Shown here piece by piece: positions 17,186 through 26,571 of a DNA stretch of 64,000 nucleotides (position 1 is its first letter; each line of letters starts with the position of its first letter). The stretch is taken from NCBI GenBank assembly GCA_963768075.1, contig CAVYHD010000040.1, positions 270,651 to 334,650 of the forward strand. Direction: 5' to 3'. Under the pieces are notes generated by a model. It worked only from the letters and a program-made list of their open reading frames with translations, did not search any database and was not told the DNA's origin. Made by a program: the position numbers and the translations under genes. This DNA comes from QHXW01 sp963768075 (GTDB lineage: Bacteria; Acidobacteriota; Terriglobia; Bryobacterales; Bryobacteraceae).

Positions 17186-20112
17186 TGCAGCCGACGCGCC
17201 GGACGTTTCTCGCGCTCAGCGTAGCCGCAGGCGCGCTTCGTCTGGAGGCTGCTCCGAGCGCCGAATCCGATTTGCGCGACTTTCGGGATGTTCCGAATGC
17301 CAGCCGGTTGCGTATGCACTGGTACATTTTCGGTCCGGCGTGGACTGCGGACGAGTGCGAGCGTCAACTGAGGCTGATGGCCGCCGCCCATGTTGGCGGA
17401 GTGCTGATTTTCCCAGCGTATCCGATTGCACTGGACGACCCGGCGCATGGCGTCCGCAATCAGGCATATCTATCCGTGGAGTTTTTCGAAGTGCTCCGGT
17501 CCGTATTGGCGACTTGCAAGAAGCTGGGATTGACGGCTGATATGGTGCTGGGCACGGGATGGCCCTATGGCGGACCTTCGATCGGTGTTGCCGACAGCGC
17601 AAAGTCGCTCGGCCGCGCCAGTGTGCCCGTCAGGGCGTCAACGCCAGTGGCCATGCCGGAGCTGGACGCAGACGCAAACGTGCTTGGCGTGTTCTACGTG
17701 TATCCGGGCGGATACGCCAGGATGGAGATCGACGCTGCGGCCGGCTCGGTTCAGCCGCCGGCGACAGATGGGGAAATGCAAATTTTCTATTCGCGTCCGA
17801 CAGGCATGCAGGTAAAACGCGCATCGTTGGGCGGCGAGGGCTTGGTGCTCGATCACTACAACGCCCGAGCCATAGAGCGCTGGCTCCAGGCTGTGGGGGA
17901 CAAACTGCTCGCAGGTGTTCCGGAGGGGGGCATTCGTTCCGTTTTTTGCGATTCGCTCGAAGTGTACGGCGCCAACTGGACCGATGAACTTCCCGAGATC
18001 TTTTCACGCAAGCGCGGCTACGACTTGGTGGCTCACCTGCCGGCGTTGTTCGACCGAAATCATGCCGACTCCCGCGACCTGCGCTGCGATTTCTGGCGTA
18101 CCCTCTCGGAGCAGGCCTTCGAAGGCTTTATTGAGCCGCTGGTGGCTTGGGCGCATGGCAAGGGAGTAACTGCGCAAGTGGAGGCGTACGGCACACCGCC
18201 GGTCTCGCTGGCCAGTTATCGTGCCATTGACGTGCCCACGGGAGAGCACTACGAGTGGAAAGAGTTCAACACCTCTCGCTGGGCCAGTTCCGGCGCGCGG
18301 CTGGCGGGCAAGCCGACGGTTTTGGCCGAAGCGTGGACCTGGCTCGGAATGCCCAACCGCTTCGGCGACTCGCTGGAACAACTCAAGCTTTGCTCCGACC
18401 TTCATTTTCTGAGCGGGATCAATGCGCTGTATGGCGTCACGTACGCCTATTCACCGGCCGCTGCCGGCGTGCCGGGATGGCCGCCCTATTTCGGGCCGGT
18501 GGTGAATCACACACAGCCGTATTGGCCGTACTTTTCGCATCTGGCGGATTACATCAACCGCGCGAGTTGGGTTCTGCAACAGGGCAAGCCGGTGGTGGAC
18601 ATCGCCGTGTATTTGCCTTCGGAAGACGCGATGGCCGAAGCCGGCGTGCGGGAATTGTTGTTCAACTGGGCGGTGCGCGACCGTCTGAGCTCGAACGGCG
18701 CGCCTCCGGAATTCGGGCTGGCCAACGCGCTGCACTATGAATCCGACATCGTAAAGACCATCATCACCAACGGGTACTCATTTGATGGCGTCGACACCTT
18801 TGCGTTTCGCGAAATGCTCGTTGAACAAGGGCGGCTTCGCTCGGGTGATGGCGGCTACTCCGTGCTGGTGTTGCCGAACCTAACCGGCATCGACATCGAT
18901 TCGCTCCGCAAAATCCGCGCGTTTGTCGACCAGGGCGGCGTGCTCATCGCGACACGACGCCTGCCGGACACCGCGTATGGCATGCGCGATCGGGAGAAGA
19001 ACCGGCGTGAAGTGGAACAGATTGTGACGGAGCTGTTCGGGGCGATACCGGACGGCGTCGCCTTGCATCAGCGCCGCTTCGGCAACGGTGTGGCAATTTT
19101 TTCGCGCGACGAGCGAACGTCATTTCTCAATGCCTTGAGATGGCACTTACCGGATATCGCCTTTGGCGAAGCGAGCGCGCATGTCGGGTTCGTGCACCGC
19201 CGGACGCCGGACTGCGACTACTATTTCCTGGCCAACACGAGCGAACAGTCACAGCGGCTCGATGCTACTTTTCGTGTGAGCGCCAAGCAGCCGGAAATCT
19301 GGGATTTGAGAGCCGGAGCTGTGGCGCCGGCGATGGCGTTCGAACAGACCAAATCCGGCGTCCGGTTGGTTTTTGAACTCGGACCTTTCGAGTCACGCGT
19401 GATCGCCTTTGCAGACAACGGCAAAAGCCCGGTGACCACCGACACGAACCTTGATCTGGAACCGGAGAGCAATAGCTGGGCGGCCCGTGTATTCGAAAAC
19501 CGCGCTTACTACATCCAGCAACCGCGCGGGCGGGAAGACATTACCGTGAGCGGCATCCCCGCCCCGGCGGTGCTCATCCCCCCGTGGCGGCTGAGCTTCG
19601 AAGACTCCTCTCTTGCCCCGGTGGATCTCGACGAGCTGAAATCGTGGAGCGATCTGCCGAGCGCACGGTTCTTTTCCGGACGCGGCGTCTATGAAGCGGA
19701 GTTTCCGTTCGCCGTGAAGCTGCCGGAGGACGTGGGCGTCATGCTCGATCTCGGCGCCGTCCGCGAAACTGCGGAGGTGTGGTTGAACGACGGCCCGGCG
19801 GGCATAGTGTGGATGCGGCCTTACCGGTTCGATGTCACCCACCTGGTGCGCGTTGGCTCGAACCGGCTGCGTGTTGCAGTCACCAATCTGCTCATCAATC
19901 GTGTGCTCGGCATGGGACCCATCGATTACTCGGCGGTTTACGAGCGTTATGGCCGCCGTTTTCCGCCGGGCGACGAATGGGAGAAAGTGCGGGAGCCATT
20001 GCCTTCGGGCTTGCTCGGGCCGGTGTGGCTGGTTTTTTACAAAATCCTTCGTGGGGAATCGTCGCGCGGGCACGACCGAAAACGCCGCCAGTCAAATCGC
20101 GCGGTGGTTTAG
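17185..20112 (+). CDS. Exported glycoside hydrolase, GH106 (alpha-L-rhamnosidase)-like
   Basis: 975 residues with a leader of the TAT-like type (PTRRTFLALSVAAGALRLEA). The N-terminal half fits the GH106 TIM barrel: MHWYIFGPAWTADE, MAAAHVGGVLIFP, then DMVLGTGWPYGGPSIG. Later come FCDSLEVYGANWT with a candidate catalytic acid and LAEAWTWLG. The C-terminal third has jelly-roll sugar-binding modules (AVRETAEVWLNDGPAGIVWMRPY). GH106 enzymes remove rhamnose from pectin-type chains. The start overlaps the esterase stop, so the pair probably deacylates and then trims the same polymer. Family assignment is by pattern and needs a profile search. Confidence 0.72.
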   Translation: MQPTRRTFLALSVAAGALRLEAAPSAESDLRDFRDVPNASRLRMHWYIFGPAWTADECERQLRLMAAAHVGGVLIFPAYPIALDDPAHGVRNQAYLSVEFFEVLRSVLATCKKLGLTADMVLGTGWPYGGPSIGVADSAKSLGRASVPVRASTPVAMPELDADANVLGVFYVYPGGYARMEIDAAAGSVQPPATDGEMQIFYSRPTGMQVKRASLGGEGLVLDHYNARAIERWLQAVGDKLLAGVPEGGIRSVFCDSLEVYGANWTDELPEIFSRKRGYDLVAHLPALFDRNHADSRDLRCDFWRTLSEQAFEGFIEPLVAWAHGKGVTAQVEAYGTPPVSLASYRAIDVPTGEHYEWKEFNTSRWASSGARLAGKPTVLAEAWTWLGMPNRFGDSLEQLKLCSDLHFLSGINALYGVTYAYSPAAAGVPGWPPYFGPVVNHTQPYWPYFSHLADYINRASWVLQQGKPVVDIAVYLPSEDAMAEAGVRELLFNWAVRDRLSSNGAPPEFGLANALHYESDIVKTIITNGYSFDGVDTFAFREMLVEQGRLRSGDGGYSVLVLPNLTGIDIDSLRKIRAFVDQGGVLIATRRLPDTAYGMRDREKNRREVEQIVTELFGAIPDGVALHQRRFGNGVAIFSRDERTSFLNALRWHLPDIAFGEASAHVGFVHRRTPDCDYYFLANTSEQSQRLDATFRVSAKQPEIWDLRAGAVAPAMAFEQTKSGVRLVFELGPFESRVIAFADNGKSPVTTDTNLDLEPESNSWAARVFENRAYYIQQPRGREDITVSGIPAPAVLIPPWRLSFEDSSLAPVDLDELKSWSDLPSARFFSGRGVYEAEFPFAVKLPEDVGVMLDLGAVRETAEVWLNDGPAGIVWMRPYRFDVTHLVRVGSNRLRVAVTNLLINRVLGMGPIDYSAVYERYGRRFPPGDEWEKVREPLPSGLLGPVWLVFYKILRGESSRGHDRKRRQSNRAVV

Positions 20113-20125
20113 GCGCGCGCATCGC

Positions 20126-20131
20126 TATAAT
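20126..20131 (+). promoter_or_regulatory. -10 box TATAAT upstream of the ABC exporter genes
   Basis: TATAAT ends 11 nt before ATG 20143, leaving at most a 4-5 nt leader and no room for a ribosome site. Confidence 0.45.
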
Positions 20132-20142
20132 AGTCAATATCG

Positions 20143-20826
20143 ATGAACCCGCCCCGCCTGGAATTACGCCGGGCTTCGAAGGTTTACCAAACGAATGGAC
20201 AGAAGCTGGAAGCGCTCCATGATGTGTCGCTGATGCTCGAGCCGGGCACTATTACAGCTCTGGTAGGCCGCAGCGGCTGTGGAAAAACAACGCTGCTGAA
20301 TCTGGCGGGTGCGATGGATTTTCCAACGTCAGGTGAGGTGCTGATCAGCGGACGGGCTACCAGCTCGCTGAACGAAGAGGAGCTGACTGCCATCCGGCGC
20401 AACAGAATCGGCTTTGTATTTCAATTCTTCCAGCTGTTACCGGCGCTTACCGCACTGGAGAATGTCGAGCTGCCGATGCTCCTCGCAGGTTCCGAGGGGG
20501 CGCGGGACGCGGCGCGGGAGCGGCTGGAATGGGTCGGTCTGGCCGGGAAAGCGGATTCATTTCCATACCAGCTTTCCGGTGGCCAAATGCAGCGCGTGGC
20601 CATTGCGCGCGCACTGGTGCGTTCACCAGAGATCCTTGTAGCGGACGAGCCGACCGGCAACCTCGATAACGCGAGCGGCGACCAGGTGCTTGGGTTGCTG
20701 CGCGACGCCGCCGGGCGCTATGGCGCTACGGTGCTGATGGCCACGCACAGCGGGGAAGCGGCGGCCATTGCGTCGACGCGCGTGCAGATGCGCGATGGAC
20801 GGATCTGCGCCGTCGAGCGGTTTTAA
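20143..20826 (+). CDS. ABC transporter ATP-binding protein, LolD/MacB type
   Basis: 227 residues, the size of a stand-alone LolD-like ATPase. Walker A GRSGCGKTT at 42-50, signature LSGGQ at 144-148, Walker B ILVADE at 164-169, with TGNLD after it. This is the subfamily that powers mechanotransmission exporters (lipoprotein release, macrolide or peptide extrusion, ABC-type efflux). The permease gene starts 7 nt downstream, so the two form one transporter. No periplasmic adaptor gene is next to them. Confidence 0.92.
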   Translation: MNPPRLELRRASKVYQTNGQKLEALHDVSLMLEPGTITALVGRSGCGKTTLLNLAGAMDFPTSGEVLISGRATSSLNEEELTAIRRNRIGFVFQFFQLLPALTALENVELPMLLAGSEGARDAARERLEWVGLAGKADSFPYQLSGGQMQRVAIARALVRSPEILVADEPTGNLDNASGDQVLGLLRDAAGRYGATVLMATHSGEAAAIASTRVQMRDGRICAVERF

Positions 20827-20833
20827 GCCCGAT

Positions 20834-23341
20834 ATGCGGCGGCTCCAGCTTTTCCGAACGCTCATTTTGCGCCCGCTACGGCGGGACCTCCTGCGTAGCG
20901 TGCTCACCATCTTTGCGGTGGCGCTTGGCGTGGGTGTGGTGACGGCGATCGATCTCGCGGGTGACGCGGCCACAGGGTCGTTCCGTTCATCGCTGGAAAC
21001 GTTGGTGGGCAAGACCGACTTGCAGATCACGGCGAACGGCGGTGTGGAAGAGCGTTATCTGGCCGCACTCGCTGCACTGCCGGTGAACGCGCGCTTTGCC
21101 CCGGTGATAGAAACGCAAGGCGTGATCCAGGGCGTCGGTGCGGTGACGGTCTATGGGGTGGATTTCGTCGCTCAGACGAGAGAGCAGTCCCGAAAGGCGA
21201 TTCCACAAGATCTTGCCTCAGCGGCGGTCGTCTCGAGCGAACTGGCGCACAGGGCCGGAATACGTGAGGGAGAGGACATCTCAATCGCGCTGGCCGAGGC
21301 GCCTCGCGCATTCCGTGTGTCCCGCGTGGCCCATGCGCCGGATGCTGAGTTCGTACTGCTGGACATTGCCGCGGCGCAGCAGGCGCTCGATGCATACGGC
21401 AGGCTCGACCGTATCGAAGTGTTCGTTCCACCGGGCGAGGATTTTGGGCGCGTGGAGCGAGAGATCCGGGGTATCTTGCCGGCAAGCTATCGCCTCGAAA
21501 AACCGGGCACGCGCAGCGAGGAGAACCAGCGCATGCTCCGCGCCTTTCGGTGGAACCTTCGCGTGCTCAGCTATATCTCGCTTGTCGTGGGCGCGTTCTT
21601 GATCTACAACACCATTTCGGTGAGCGTGGTGCGGCGGCGTCCGGAAATCGGCATCTTGCGTGCGTTAGGAGCGAGCCGCCGCTGGGTGTTCTGGCTGTTT
21701 TTGGGCGAAGCACTGTTGTTTGGTCTGGCGGGCTCGCTGGCTGGAATTGTGCTGGGCCGACTGATGGCGGTGGCAGCGGTTGGCTTGATTGCCAGCACGG
21801 TGAACTCGCTTTACGTGAGTAGCCGGCCGGCGGCGATTGCCGTCGGGCTTCCCGCGGTGGCCACAGCCATGGTTGCCGGAACCTTGGTGGCTCTCGCGTC
21901 GGCGCTTGCGCCCGCGCGGGAGGCCATGGGGGTAACGCCGGTAGAGGCCATGGCGCGCGCCGCGCGGGAACATCATGCGCGAACGCATGCCCGGCGGAAT
22001 CTGGTTTGGGCCCTGCTGCTCGGCGCCTTCGCAGTTGCTGCCGCGCAGGCCGGCCCGTTCGATGGAAAGCCGATCGCGGGTTACGCCGCCACGCTGCTGG
22101 CGATTGCGGCGATGGCGTTGGCCGCGCCGGCGGTGATCGCCGGCCTCGCGGCAGGAATGCGAAACGCAGCAAAAGCCCTGTTCGGTCCGGAAGGTCTTCT
22201 CGCCGTGCGCGGACTAGCAGCGGCGCTAGCCCGCACCTCGGTGATCGTGGGGGCGCTCTCCACTGCCATCGCCATGATGGTCAGCGTTGGCATCATGGTG
22301 GGAAGCTTTCGCGAAACCGTGATCGTCTGGCTTGACACGCAGCTCCGGGCCGATTTATACGTACGGCCGGCAGGAAGAACGGGCGCAGGCCAGCATCCTG
22401 CGCTGCCCACTGGCGTCGCCGACGCCGTTTCCTCCATTCCTGGCGTGGAAGCGATCGACGTCTTTAACGCTCTCGAAATTGATTATGAAGGCCAGCGTGC
22501 TTCGCTCGGTGCAGGCGATTCCGCTATCGTCCTCCACTACGGTCGCTTACGATTCCTGCCGGGTGAGGATCGAGAGACGATTCTTCACTCCCTCGCGGGC
22601 CGGGACCGCGTCATCGTCAGCGAGCCGTTCGCCAACAAGCACAGCGTGCGAGCGGGCGACATCTTGCAACTGCCAATCGGCGCCCGCACCGTGCGCGTCA
22701 CCGTGGCCGGCATCTATTACGACTACTCCAGCGAGCGCGGCTGGGTGATCTTCGACCGCTCGACGCTGCTGAAGTATCTTCCCAACCAGCCCATTACGAA
22801 TCTTGCGGTCTATGTGCGCGGGGGCGCTGACGCAACCGAGGTGCGCCACGCTCTGGAAACGCGCCTCGCGAAGTATGGTGCGGTCGTGACACCGAACCAC
22901 GCACTGCGGCAGAACGCCGTCACCGTTTTCGACCGCACATTCGCCATTACTTACGCGCTCGAAGGCGTGGCCATCGTCGTGGCTATGCTGGGCGCGGCCA
23001 ATTCGCTGCTGGCCATGGTGCTCGATCGCCGCCGCGAGTTCGGATTGCTTCGTTACCTCGGCGCGGCTCCGGCGCAGATCCGCCGCATGGTCGTTCTCGA
23101 AGCTGGCTTTCTCGGCGTGGCGGCAAATCTGCTCGGCCTCGCGCTGGGCTTGGCGCTCTCACTCGTCCTGATCTATGTCATCAACAAGCAGAGCTTCGGG
23201 TGGACGATCCAGTTTCATCCTCCGCTGGCTCTGCTGGCCGGCGCCTCCGTGCTCATACTCGTCGCAACCATCGTAGCGGGGGTCTTTCCCGCGCGCGCTG
23301 CGGCTCGACTCAATCCAATCGAAGTGATCCATGAAGAATAA
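20834..23341 (+). CDS. ABC transporter permease with two FtsX domains
   Basis: 835 residues from ATG 20834 (MRRLQLFRTLILRPLRRD), 7 nt after the ATPase stop; a longer reading would overlap the ATPase and is not needed. TM1 (LLRSVLTIFAVALGVGVV) is followed by a periplasmic MacB-type core domain, three TM helices (about 250-390), further helices near 400-470, a second periplasmic region and a final FtsX block (ANSLLAMVLDRRREFGLLRYLGA, split near its middle by a helix turn). Two-FtsX permeases of this length usually work as single-subunit channels paired with LolD-like ATPases. The substrate is not predictable. The last 11 nt overlap the start of typA. Confidence 0.85.
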   Translation: MRRLQLFRTLILRPLRRDLLRSVLTIFAVALGVGVVTAIDLAGDAATGSFRSSLETLVGKTDLQITANGGVEERYLAALAALPVNARFAPVIETQGVIQGVGAVTVYGVDFVAQTREQSRKAIPQDLASAAVVSSELAHRAGIREGEDISIALAEAPRAFRVSRVAHAPDAEFVLLDIAAAQQALDAYGRLDRIEVFVPPGEDFGRVEREIRGILPASYRLEKPGTRSEENQRMLRAFRWNLRVLSYISLVVGAFLIYNTISVSVVRRRPEIGILRALGASRRWVFWLFLGEALLFGLAGSLAGIVLGRLMAVAAVGLIASTVNSLYVSSRPAAIAVGLPAVATAMVAGTLVALASALAPAREAMGVTPVEAMARAAREHHARTHARRNLVWALLLGAFAVAAAQAGPFDGKPIAGYAATLLAIAAMALAAPAVIAGLAAGMRNAAKALFGPEGLLAVRGLAAALARTSVIVGALSTAIAMMVSVGIMVGSFRETVIVWLDTQLRADLYVRPAGRTGAGQHPALPTGVADAVSSIPGVEAIDVFNALEIDYEGQRASLGAGDSAIVLHYGRLRFLPGEDRETILHSLAGRDRVIVSEPFANKHSVRAGDILQLPIGARTVRVTVAGIYYDYSSERGWVIFDRSTLLKYLPNQPITNLAVYVRGGADATEVRHALETRLAKYGAVVTPNHALRQNAVTVFDRTFAITYALEGVAIVVAMLGAANSLLAMVLDRRREFGLLRYLGAAPAQIRRMVVLEAGFLGVAANLLGLALGLALSLVLIYVINKQSFGWTIQFHPPLALLAGASVLILVATIVAGVFPARAAARLNPIEVIHEE

Positions 23342-25130
23342 CAACGAAAACATTCGAAATATCGCCATCATCGCCCATGTCGACCATGGCAAGACCACGC
23401 TGGTTGACGCCATGCTCAACCAGAGCGGCATCTTCCGCGCGAACGAAGCCGTAGTGGAACGCATGATGGATTCCAATGAACTTGAACGCGAGCGCGGGAT
23501 TACCATCCTCGCAAAGATCACCGGCGTGCGTTACCACGGCGTGAAGATCAATATCGTCGACACGCCCGGCCACAGCGATTTTGGCGGCGAAGTCGAGCGT
23601 GCGCTCAAAATTGTCGACGGCGTCATGCTACTGGTCGACGCGAGCGAAGGTCCGCTCCCGCAGACACGGTACGTGCTCATGAAGGCGCTCGAAGCCAAGC
23701 TGCCTCCGATCGTGGTGATCAACAAGATCGACCGCCCGGACGCCCGCGTCCCGGAAGTGCTGAATGAGATCTACGACCTCTTCATCGATCTCGACGCCAC
23801 CGAGGATCAGCTCGATTTTCCCGTGCTCTACAGCAATGCCAGGGCCGGTATCGCCAAGACCGCGATGGAGGACAACGCCGAGAACCTGCAACCGCTGTTC
23901 GAGGCCATTGTCAAACACATTCCGCCGGCGCCGGGCGATCCGGACGCCACGTTGCAGATGCTGGTGGCAAATCTGGATTACAGCGATTACCTCGGCCGGC
24001 TCGCCATCGGCCGCGTTTTCCAGGGCACGCTGAAGTACGGCGACGACGTAGGCATCGTGAAGCTGGACGGGACGCTGCAAAAAACGCGCATCACCAAACT
24101 CTATTCGTTCGAGGGGCTCAAGCGCGTCGACGAGACCGAAGGCCACCCGGGCGAACTGCTCGCCATCGCCGGCGTCGAGGGCATCACCATCGGGGAAACC
24201 GTGACCAGCGCGGAGACCCCGAAGCCCCTCCCCAGGATTCACATCGATGAACCGACGATTGCGATGACATTCACCGTCAACACATCCCCCTTCGGTGGCC
24301 GCGAGGGAAGCCACGTGACTTCCCGCAATCTGCGCGACCGGCTCGACAAGGAACTGCTCACCAACGTCTCGATCCGTGTCGAGGAAGCGGGCGGGCCGGA
24401 TGCTTTCAAAGTCATGGGCCGCGGCGAGCTGCAACTCGCGATTCTGATCGAGATGATGCGGCGTGAAGGCTACGAGCTGATGGTAGGAAAACCGCAAATC
24501 CTGACGCGCACCGTGAACGGTAAAGTGCACGAACCCATCGAGCTGCTGGTGATCGATTGCCCCGAATCCTTCCTCGGCGTGGTGATTGAAAAGCTCGGTT
24601 CCCGGAAGGGCAAGATGACAAAAATGGTGAACCACGGCTCAGGACGAGTGCGGCTGGAGTTTCACGTGCCTTCGCGCGGGCTGATCGGCCTGCGCAGCGA
24701 GATCCTGACCGACACGCGCGGCACGGCGATCATGAACAGCCTGTTCCACGGCTACATCGAGTGGCAGGGCGACATTCCCACGCGTCCGACTGGATCACTT
24801 GTCGCCGACCGCGCCGGCAAAGCCACCGGACACGCCATCTTCAATCTGCAAGAACGCGGCGAGATATTCGTGATGCCGGGAACGGAAGTCTACGAGGGCA
24901 TGATCATCGGCGAAAACGCCCGCGACAACGATCTGGACGTCAACATTGTCAAGGAAAAGAAGCTCACCAACATGCGTGCTTCGACTGCGGACGAAGCCAT
25001 CCGCCTCGTGCCGCCGCGCATCCTGAATTTAGAGCAAGCCATCGAATTCATCCGCGACGACGAGTTCGTCGAGGTGACACCGCAATCCATACGGCTACGG
25101 AAAAAGGTGCTGAAAGCAAATCAGAGGTGA
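23331..25130 (+). CDS. typA: Translational GTPase TypA/BipA
   Basis: 599 residues, full length. G1 AHVDHGKTT at 15-23, G2 in ERERGITILAK, G3 DTPGHSDFGGEVERA, G4 NKIDRPDA, plus the elongation-factor domains 2, 3 and 5 and the TypA-specific C-terminal part (RPTGSLVADRAGKATGHAI). TypA is a ribosome-binding GTPase needed under stress and for large-subunit assembly. The ATG lies inside the end of the permease gene (11-nt overlap), an unusual neighbour for typA, so expression may be coupled to the exporter. Confidence 0.96.
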   Translation: MKNNNENIRNIAIIAHVDHGKTTLVDAMLNQSGIFRANEAVVERMMDSNELERERGITILAKITGVRYHGVKINIVDTPGHSDFGGEVERALKIVDGVMLLVDASEGPLPQTRYVLMKALEAKLPPIVVINKIDRPDARVPEVLNEIYDLFIDLDATEDQLDFPVLYSNARAGIAKTAMEDNAENLQPLFEAIVKHIPPAPGDPDATLQMLVANLDYSDYLGRLAIGRVFQGTLKYGDDVGIVKLDGTLQKTRITKLYSFEGLKRVDETEGHPGELLAIAGVEGITIGETVTSAETPKPLPRIHIDEPTIAMTFTVNTSPFGGREGSHVTSRNLRDRLDKELLTNVSIRVEEAGGPDAFKVMGRGELQLAILIEMMRREGYELMVGKPQILTRTVNGKVHEPIELLVIDCPESFLGVVIEKLGSRKGKMTKMVNHGSGRVRLEFHVPSRGLIGLRSEILTDTRGTAIMNSLFHGYIEWQGDIPTRPTGSLVADRAGKATGHAIFNLQERGEIFVMPGTEVYEGMIIGENARDNDLDVNIVKEKKLTNMRASTADEAIRLVPPRILNLEQAIEFIRDDEFVEVTPQSIRLRKKVLKANQR

Positions 25131-25479
25131 GCGGTTCGCTGGTTACTATCAAGGCCGCCACTGGGTGAGGATCCAACTTTTGCCGGCTTTTCCCGCAATA
25201 CTCGAGAAATGAACGGGCCTTTTTAGCATGGCCCCGCCTCGATCCAAGAGGGTTATCTACTATCCTTCTAGCTCGTCACTCTATCCAACCGGATAGCGCC
25301 GGCCGCCCGATAAAGGTGTCAATTTTCCTTTGTTTTGCCCGAATTAACGCCTAACGCCAGCGAATTCAGCGACATAAAGCGGGCACAAGATACGGAGTTG
25401 TCAGGTTTTCACACTGGCTAGTCGCGTGCTTTACTTTGGGCGCCCGGATGGAAAGGGCGAAAGCGAAGGTGAGGTAATT
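25131..25479. other. Intergenic region with a short hairpin
   Basis: No convincing gene. It holds a perfect 6-bp stem with a 4-nt loop (CTATCC AACC GGATAG, 25281-25296) and a GGGCC/GGCCC pair near 25213-25233 with a T-rich loop. Neither is followed by a T-run. The last 15 nt carry the AGGTGAGG ribosome site of the next gene. Confidence 0.4.
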
Positions 25480-26502
25480 ATGGCAACGCCAGTTCTTATG
25501 TCACTCACGTCGGCTCTGTTGGGCTCGGGAACGAGCGAGGTCCTGAGCGCCTGCGGCAAATTGCTGGCCGAACGCGTCAACGCAGCTCACGACAATTACC
25601 AGCAAGCGGCCTGTCAAGCCGGTGACGCGGTTGAGAACGAGCGCCATGAGGCTATTAGCAAAATCAACGAGCTCCGGAACCGCGCGGCGTTAAGCGTCGC
25701 TGACCCTGATTTGCAGCAGAAAATCTGGTGTTTGCTGATGGAGCAGACGGCGGAGGCCTATGAGGCGACCACCGTGCGGGGTATCAGCCTGGTGAAAGAC
25801 AATACCGGACAAATCGAAGCTCTGCTGAACAGCTATCAACAGTCCATGAATTACCGCCACCGGGCGCGAGCGGTTGCCGTGCTTGTATCGGTACTCAGCC
25901 TGGCGGGCATCGGATATTTCCTCCATTTCGCGGATTTGAGCGGGATGAAGGGGGAAACTGCGCTGCCGGTCCTGGGCGTACCGTATTGCGTCCTTCTCTG
26001 GAGCATCATTGGGAGCTTTGCCGCGATACTCTACCGGTTCAGCAATGCGGGAGACCGCGAACTGGAGGATCCACTGCGCTGGCTCTTCTCGCGGCCGCTG
26101 ACCGGCATCATCATGGGCGCCATCACGTTTCTCGTGCTCCGGGCCGGGCTGCTCACTATGTCGCCGGCGCCTGATGCGAACACTGTTGAGAAGCTGGGCA
26201 CAAATGAAATCATGTGGCTGGTTGCATTTCTGGCTGGCTTTAGCGACCGCTTCGCCGACGGGCTGCTGAAATCGCTCGTGGGCCGGTTTGGCGGCGAAAA
26301 GAATACCGACCTGATTGCTATGCAGATGACCTCCAAACAAACCAGTGCCCGCATTCTGGAACAATTGACGTCGCTCTTGAGCCGGGGGAAGGACACGGCG
26401 GCGCCGGCGACAGTTGCCATCACTGACAATGCCGGCAAGGGCAAGTCACAAACGCTGGCACTGGTCGAGCAGCCCGAAGCCGCTCTCGCGGCTCAAGCAT
26501 AG
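25480..26502 (+). CDS. Membrane protein of unknown function with N-terminal helical domain
   Basis: 340 residues from ATG 25480, chosen because AGGTGAGG lies just upstream; an 18-codon extension has no support. The N-terminal ~125 residues are helical and charged (ERVNAAHDNYQQAACQAGD, ENERHEAISKINELRNRAA) and likely form a coiled coil in the cytosol. Three or four transmembrane helices follow (AVAVLVSVLSLAGIGYFL; PYCVLLWSIIGSFAAILY; GIIMGAITFLVLRAG; MWLVAFLAGFSDRFADGLL). The tail is Ala-rich and low in complexity. No family is recognised. It is isolated, convergent with the flavoprotein gene. Confidence 0.65.
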   Translation: MATPVLMSLTSALLGSGTSEVLSACGKLLAERVNAAHDNYQQAACQAGDAVENERHEAISKINELRNRAALSVADPDLQQKIWCLLMEQTAEAYEATTVRGISLVKDNTGQIEALLNSYQQSMNYRHRARAVAVLVSVLSLAGIGYFLHFADLSGMKGETALPVLGVPYCVLLWSIIGSFAAILYRFSNAGDRELEDPLRWLFSRPLTGIIMGAITFLVLRAGLLTMSPAPDANTVEKLGTNEIMWLVAFLAGFSDRFADGLLKSLVGRFGGEKNTDLIAMQMTSKQTSARILEQLTSLLSRGKDTAAPATVAITDNAGKGKSQTLALVEQPEAALAAQA

Positions 26503-26571
26503 AAGACACCCAGGACATCAAGGGCAGATATAGGGCAGATTAACCGTTCGCGGCTCCGGGTAGTCCGGCCT

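Noticed and set aside
25211..25235. GGGCC/GGCCC stem after typA as a terminator
   Set aside because: The T-run is in the loop, not after the stem.
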